Shown piece after piece: positions 14,494-16,549 of a stretch of DNA of 16,549 bases (positions within the stretch are counted from its first letter, which is position 1; the number at the start of each line of letters is the position of its first letter). The notes under the pieces are model-generated. The model had not been told where the DNA came from. It made no database searches and saw only the letters and a program-made list of their open reading frames with translations. The position numbers and the translations under genes are program-made. Origin of the DNA: a bacterium UBP3_UBA6266 (GTDB lineage Bacteria > Auribacterota > UBA6266); contig DJVC01000046.1 in NCBI GenBank assembly GCA_002440765.1, positions 1 to 16,549 on the forward strand, read 5' to 3'.

Positions 14494-15491
14494 GGCAATT
14501 TCCTGAAAACAGTATTTACGAAAATTAAATATAGAAATAAAATCGATAATCCCGCGATCAGGCAATACGGGTAAAATTCTTTATACTGCATGTAAAATTT
14601 TTGCTTTATTTCCGACCGTTCAAGTTCATCTATTTTTTCAAATATGTTTTTCAATGAATTTGCGTCGGTTGCGCGAAAATATAAGCCTCCGGTCTTTTCG
14701 GAAATTTTATTAAGCAATTCATCATCAAGCTCTGCCGTGACCTTCGAGTAAACAACCTCTCCGAACAAGTCCCTGCCGACAGGAATCGCCTTGTCTCCCT
14801 TGCTGCCTACGCCGATCGTGTATATCTTAACACCGTATTTCCGGGCTATATTAGCCGCATCAAGCGGATCTATGGTGAATATATTGTTCGCACCGTCCGT
14901 AATGAGTATTATCAATTTGCTTTTAGCGTCGGAATTTTTAAGTTTATTGACCGCGGTGCCTATCGCGCTTCCTATCGCCGTCCCGTCTTCTATCATACCC
15001 GGCTGAACGGCCTTGATTCTTTCAAGAAGATAAGTATGGTCGAGAGTGGAAGGACAAACGGAAAAAGCATATCTGGAAAAAATTACAAGTCCCATCCTGT
15101 CTGCGCTTCTGTTGCTGATAAACTCCGACAAAACTTTTTTTGCGACATCCATCCTGGATACATAAGTATTGTTTTCCTCAAGATCAGGCAGCGTCATGCT
15201 GGTCGATATATCCAAAACAATAAGCACATCTATGGTTTCCACCGGGATTTTTGTCTCTTCAATAACCGATCTCGGCCTTGCAAGAGCAATTATAAACGCC
15301 GCAAGCGAAAGCATCCTTAAAATATTGAGGATGAATTTCCCCTTTGCTTTCGCAACACCCATCGATTTTCTTATGTTTTCGACAGATGAAAAGACAATTC
15401 CGCCTCCGGATCTCTTCCTGCTCCAGTAAAAACCGAGTAAGGGGACCAGCAGCAAAAAATATAAAAAATTAACGTTTTCAAATTCAACCAT
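14490..15491 (-). CDS. batA: BatA-like VWA-domain membrane protein
   Basis: A 333-residue protein. Two N-terminal hydrophobic segments (about 9-24 and 53-71), then ARPR (71-74), precede a VWA domain. The MIDAS is complete: DISTS (D94, S96, S98), T171 in EDGTAIGSA and D199 in ITDGANN. A C-terminal helix lies near 312-330. The layout and the ALARPR stretch before the VWA domain are typical of BatA/Aer-type proteins. It lies 13 bp after the BatD-like gene and overlaps batB by 4 nt. Both VWA proteins keep full metal sites, so a BatA-BatB complex at the inner membrane, with the VWA domains exposed outside the cytoplasm between membrane anchors, is expected from family knowledge. Confidence 0.92.
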   Translation of the reverse strand: MVEFENVNFLYFLLLVPLLGFYWSRKRSGGGIVFSSVENIRKSMGVAKAKGKFILNILRMLSLAAFIIALARPRSVIEETKIPVETIDVLIVLDISTSMTLPDLEENNTYVSRMDVAKKVLSEFISNRSADRMGLVIFSRYAFSVCPSTLDHTYLLERIKAVQPGMIEDGTAIGSAIGTAVNKLKNSDAKSKLIILITDGANNIFTIDPLDAANIARKYGVKIYTIGVGSKGDKAIPVGRDLFGEVVYSKVTAELDDELLNKISEKTGGLYFRATDANSLKNIFEKIDELERSEIKQKFYMQYKEFYPYCLIAGLSILFLYLIFVNTVFRKLP

Positions 15492-15504
15492 AAAAACCGG
15501 CCTT

Positions 15505-16449
15505 TTACTTCCTTATTTCGGTATTTTCCGATTGCTTTGTGCCGTCAACAAAACGCACCGAATCCTCAAAAGAAGAGACCATGTCTTCCCCTGACGGCAT
15601 ATAGTTGGCGAATTTAACTTTGTCGCACTGTCTTAAAAATCTTTTGAGGAACTCCCTCCTTTCATCATTGAAAACGTCTGAGTCCGAAATTTCCTGCAGG
15701 AATTCCTCGGTTGTTCTCTCGGGGGCGCGCAGCCCGAAACGGTCTTCAATATAACGCCTTATTATCGCTGACAGCCGGAAATAAAACATTTTTATCAGAC
15801 CCTTATTTATTAAATCACTTTTCTTGAGATCGCTAAAAGCGTTGAATGCCCTCTCATGAGGAGACAAATACGTTTCCCGGAACAGGGAAAAACGCTTTTT
15901 TCCGGATTTCATCAGTAAAATAAAAGCTGAAAACATAAAAACGACAATAACCGCAATGGTAATCAGATAAACGGCAAACGACGGAGCGGTAAAAACACCT
16001 TTTATGTCTTTTATGTCGCCGGGTTGTTCATCGAGGACGCTTTTGACTTCAACATATATTTCCTCAGTCTTATAAATCTTCTGGTCGCCACCGGGAAATA
16101 TAATTTTTACCTCCGCGGGATCCAGTATATATCCTCCTATGTTGTATCCGCTTAAAACATACTCATATTCATCCTGCATAAAATCCGCCGTTTTCATCTT
16201 TTCCGACTTATGCTTAACGGATACTATCTCAAAATCTCCTATCTTATTCAGGAATTCGGGAAACTCCGCCGAAGAGCCGTGAGGATATATCGAACGTACC
16301 GTATATTTCACAGGTTGCCCGATCTTAACATATGATTTATCCACAAAAGCGCCCGCTGAAGTCTGTATATCTTCGGCTTTAGACCCGGAGGCAAAAACAA
16401 AGGAAATTATAAACAATAAGATATACGCGGGAAAACCTGTCTTTTTCAT
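15505..16449 (-). CDS. Short BatD-like membrane protein of the Bat operon
   Basis: A 314-residue protein. It has a signal peptide (about 1-25) and one periplasmic beta domain (26-150, starting with SAGAFVDKSYVKIGQPVKYTV). A single membrane helix spans 156-180, and a cytoplasmic helical domain spans about 196-305. The periplasmic part resembles one BatD repeat. The cytoplasmic part contains RYIEDRFGLRAPERTTEEFL and RQCDKVKFANYMPSGEDM and matches the tail of the full BatD at 10518-12296. Proteins of this kind commonly sit between DUF58 and batA genes. Its ATG overlaps the DUF58 stop (ATGA). The role is probably regulatory or structural in the Bat complex, but unproven. The operon thus encodes two membrane proteins sharing one cytoplasmic module. 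Confidence 0.8.
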   Translation of the reverse strand: MKKTGFPAYILLFIISFVFASGSKAEDIQTSAGAFVDKSYVKIGQPVKYTVRSIYPHGSSAEFPEFLNKIGDFEIVSVKHKSEKMKTADFMQDEYEYVLSGYNIGGYILDPAEVKIIFPGGDQKIYKTEEIYVEVKSVLDEQPGDIKDIKGVFTAPSFAVYLITIAVIVVFMFSAFILLMKSGKKRFSLFRETYLSPHERAFNAFSDLKKSDLINKGLIKMFYFRLSAIIRRYIEDRFGLRAPERTTEEFLQEISDSDVFNDERREFLKRFLRQCDKVKFANYMPSGEDMVSSFEDSVRFVDGTKQSENTEIRK

Positions 16450-16549
16450 CTCACCATACTTCTTCTTGCGCGGCCTCTGAAAAATTTCTCAACGGGATCC
16501 AATACCGATTTTCCCGTCTCAACGGAAATGACGTCTATGTTCATGGAAC
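16446..16549 (-). CDS. DUF58-family protein, C-terminal end only
   Basis: Only the last 33 or so residues are in the window. They read NIDVISVETGKSVLDPVEKF, then FRGRARRSMVR and stop. This matches the usual ending of DUF58 proteins, where a VWA-like strand (IDVI-V-T) is followed by a final F-F-R-R-R helix. DUF58 genes normally lie between moxR and batA, which fits here; a moxR gene would be expected further upstream. Its TGA overlaps the ATG of the next gene by 4 nt, implying coupling. Confidence 0.8.
   Translation of the reverse strand, partial: SMNIDVISVETGKSVLDPVEKFFRGRARRSMVR

Noticed and set aside
14494..14565. Longer N-terminus for BatB from the ATG at 14565.
   Set aside because: It would overlap batA by 76 nt. 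The GTG at 14493 overlaps the batA stop as GTGA with an upstream AGGA and gives the usual BatB N-terminus.
1..16549. CRISPR arrays, tRNA or rRNA genes, insertion sequences.
   Set aside because: No regular spaced repeats, no tRNA-like cloverleaf seen in the few gaps, no transposase-like frames and no terminal inverted repeats.

Overview
All well-supported genes lie on the minus strand, so biological order runs from high to low coordinates. The gene set suggests a Gram-negative, probably anaerobic or microaerophilic bacterium. It has an outer-membrane barrel protein, a complete Bat (aerotolerance) gene set, and a peroxide and iron-defence operon built from diiron ferritin-like proteins and thiol peroxidase. 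G+C looks moderate. No phylogenetic marker is present. A poorly cultured lineage such as Elusimicrobiota or Omnitrophota would fit, but this is only a guess.

Region 1 (16549 to 9800) is a tightly packed Bat operon. In order it holds the C-terminus of a DUF58 protein, a short BatD-like membrane protein, BatA, BatB (both VWA domains with MIDAS motifs), BatC (TPR plus a long acidic tail), full-length BatD, and BatE (TPR and SH3). Several genes overlap or abut, which implies translational coupling. A membrane-embedded spermidine-synthase-like protein (9758 to 7551) follows. Its reading frame contains an in-frame ATG coupled to batE, but a TAA interrupts it four codons later. A probable terminator (about 7533-7509) closes the unit.

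Region 2 (7459 to 3617) is a redox-stress operon headed by an Rrf2-family, probably Fe-S, repressor. Its promoter (TTGACA, 17 bp, TACAAT) carries an inverted-repeat operator and ends 5 bp before the ATG, so the transcript should be leaderless. Downstream are a ferritin-like protein, Tpx thiol peroxidase, a PNPOx-like flavin-fold protein, a rubrerythrin-like diiron protein and an SO_0444-type Cu/Zn efflux permease with a C-terminal HMA domain.

Region 3 (3620 to 1) is a nitrogen operon: TorF/Gcw_chp-type outer-membrane protein, AmtB, PII protein (His instead of Tyr at position 51), a 59-residue HTH protein and a second AmtB paralogue cut by the window edge. It has a near-consensus promoter whose -35 box overlaps the stop codon of the Cu/Zn permease. 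About 215 nt of leader follow, containing three successive intrinsic-terminator hairpins, and the last ends just before the ribosome-binding site. Transcription must therefore pass three terminators to reach amtB. In at least two of the three modules, a small hexaloop hairpin overlaps the 5' arm of the terminator. This looks like a tandem antitermination (attenuation) device, possibly of the ANTAR type, and is the most interesting feature of the window.

The largest stretches without a gene are 3371-3616 (the attenuator leader), 7426-7550 (terminator plus Rrf2 promoter) and 6307-6429 (possible small ORF or gene remnant). No rRNA, tRNA, CRISPR array or mobile element was recognised.
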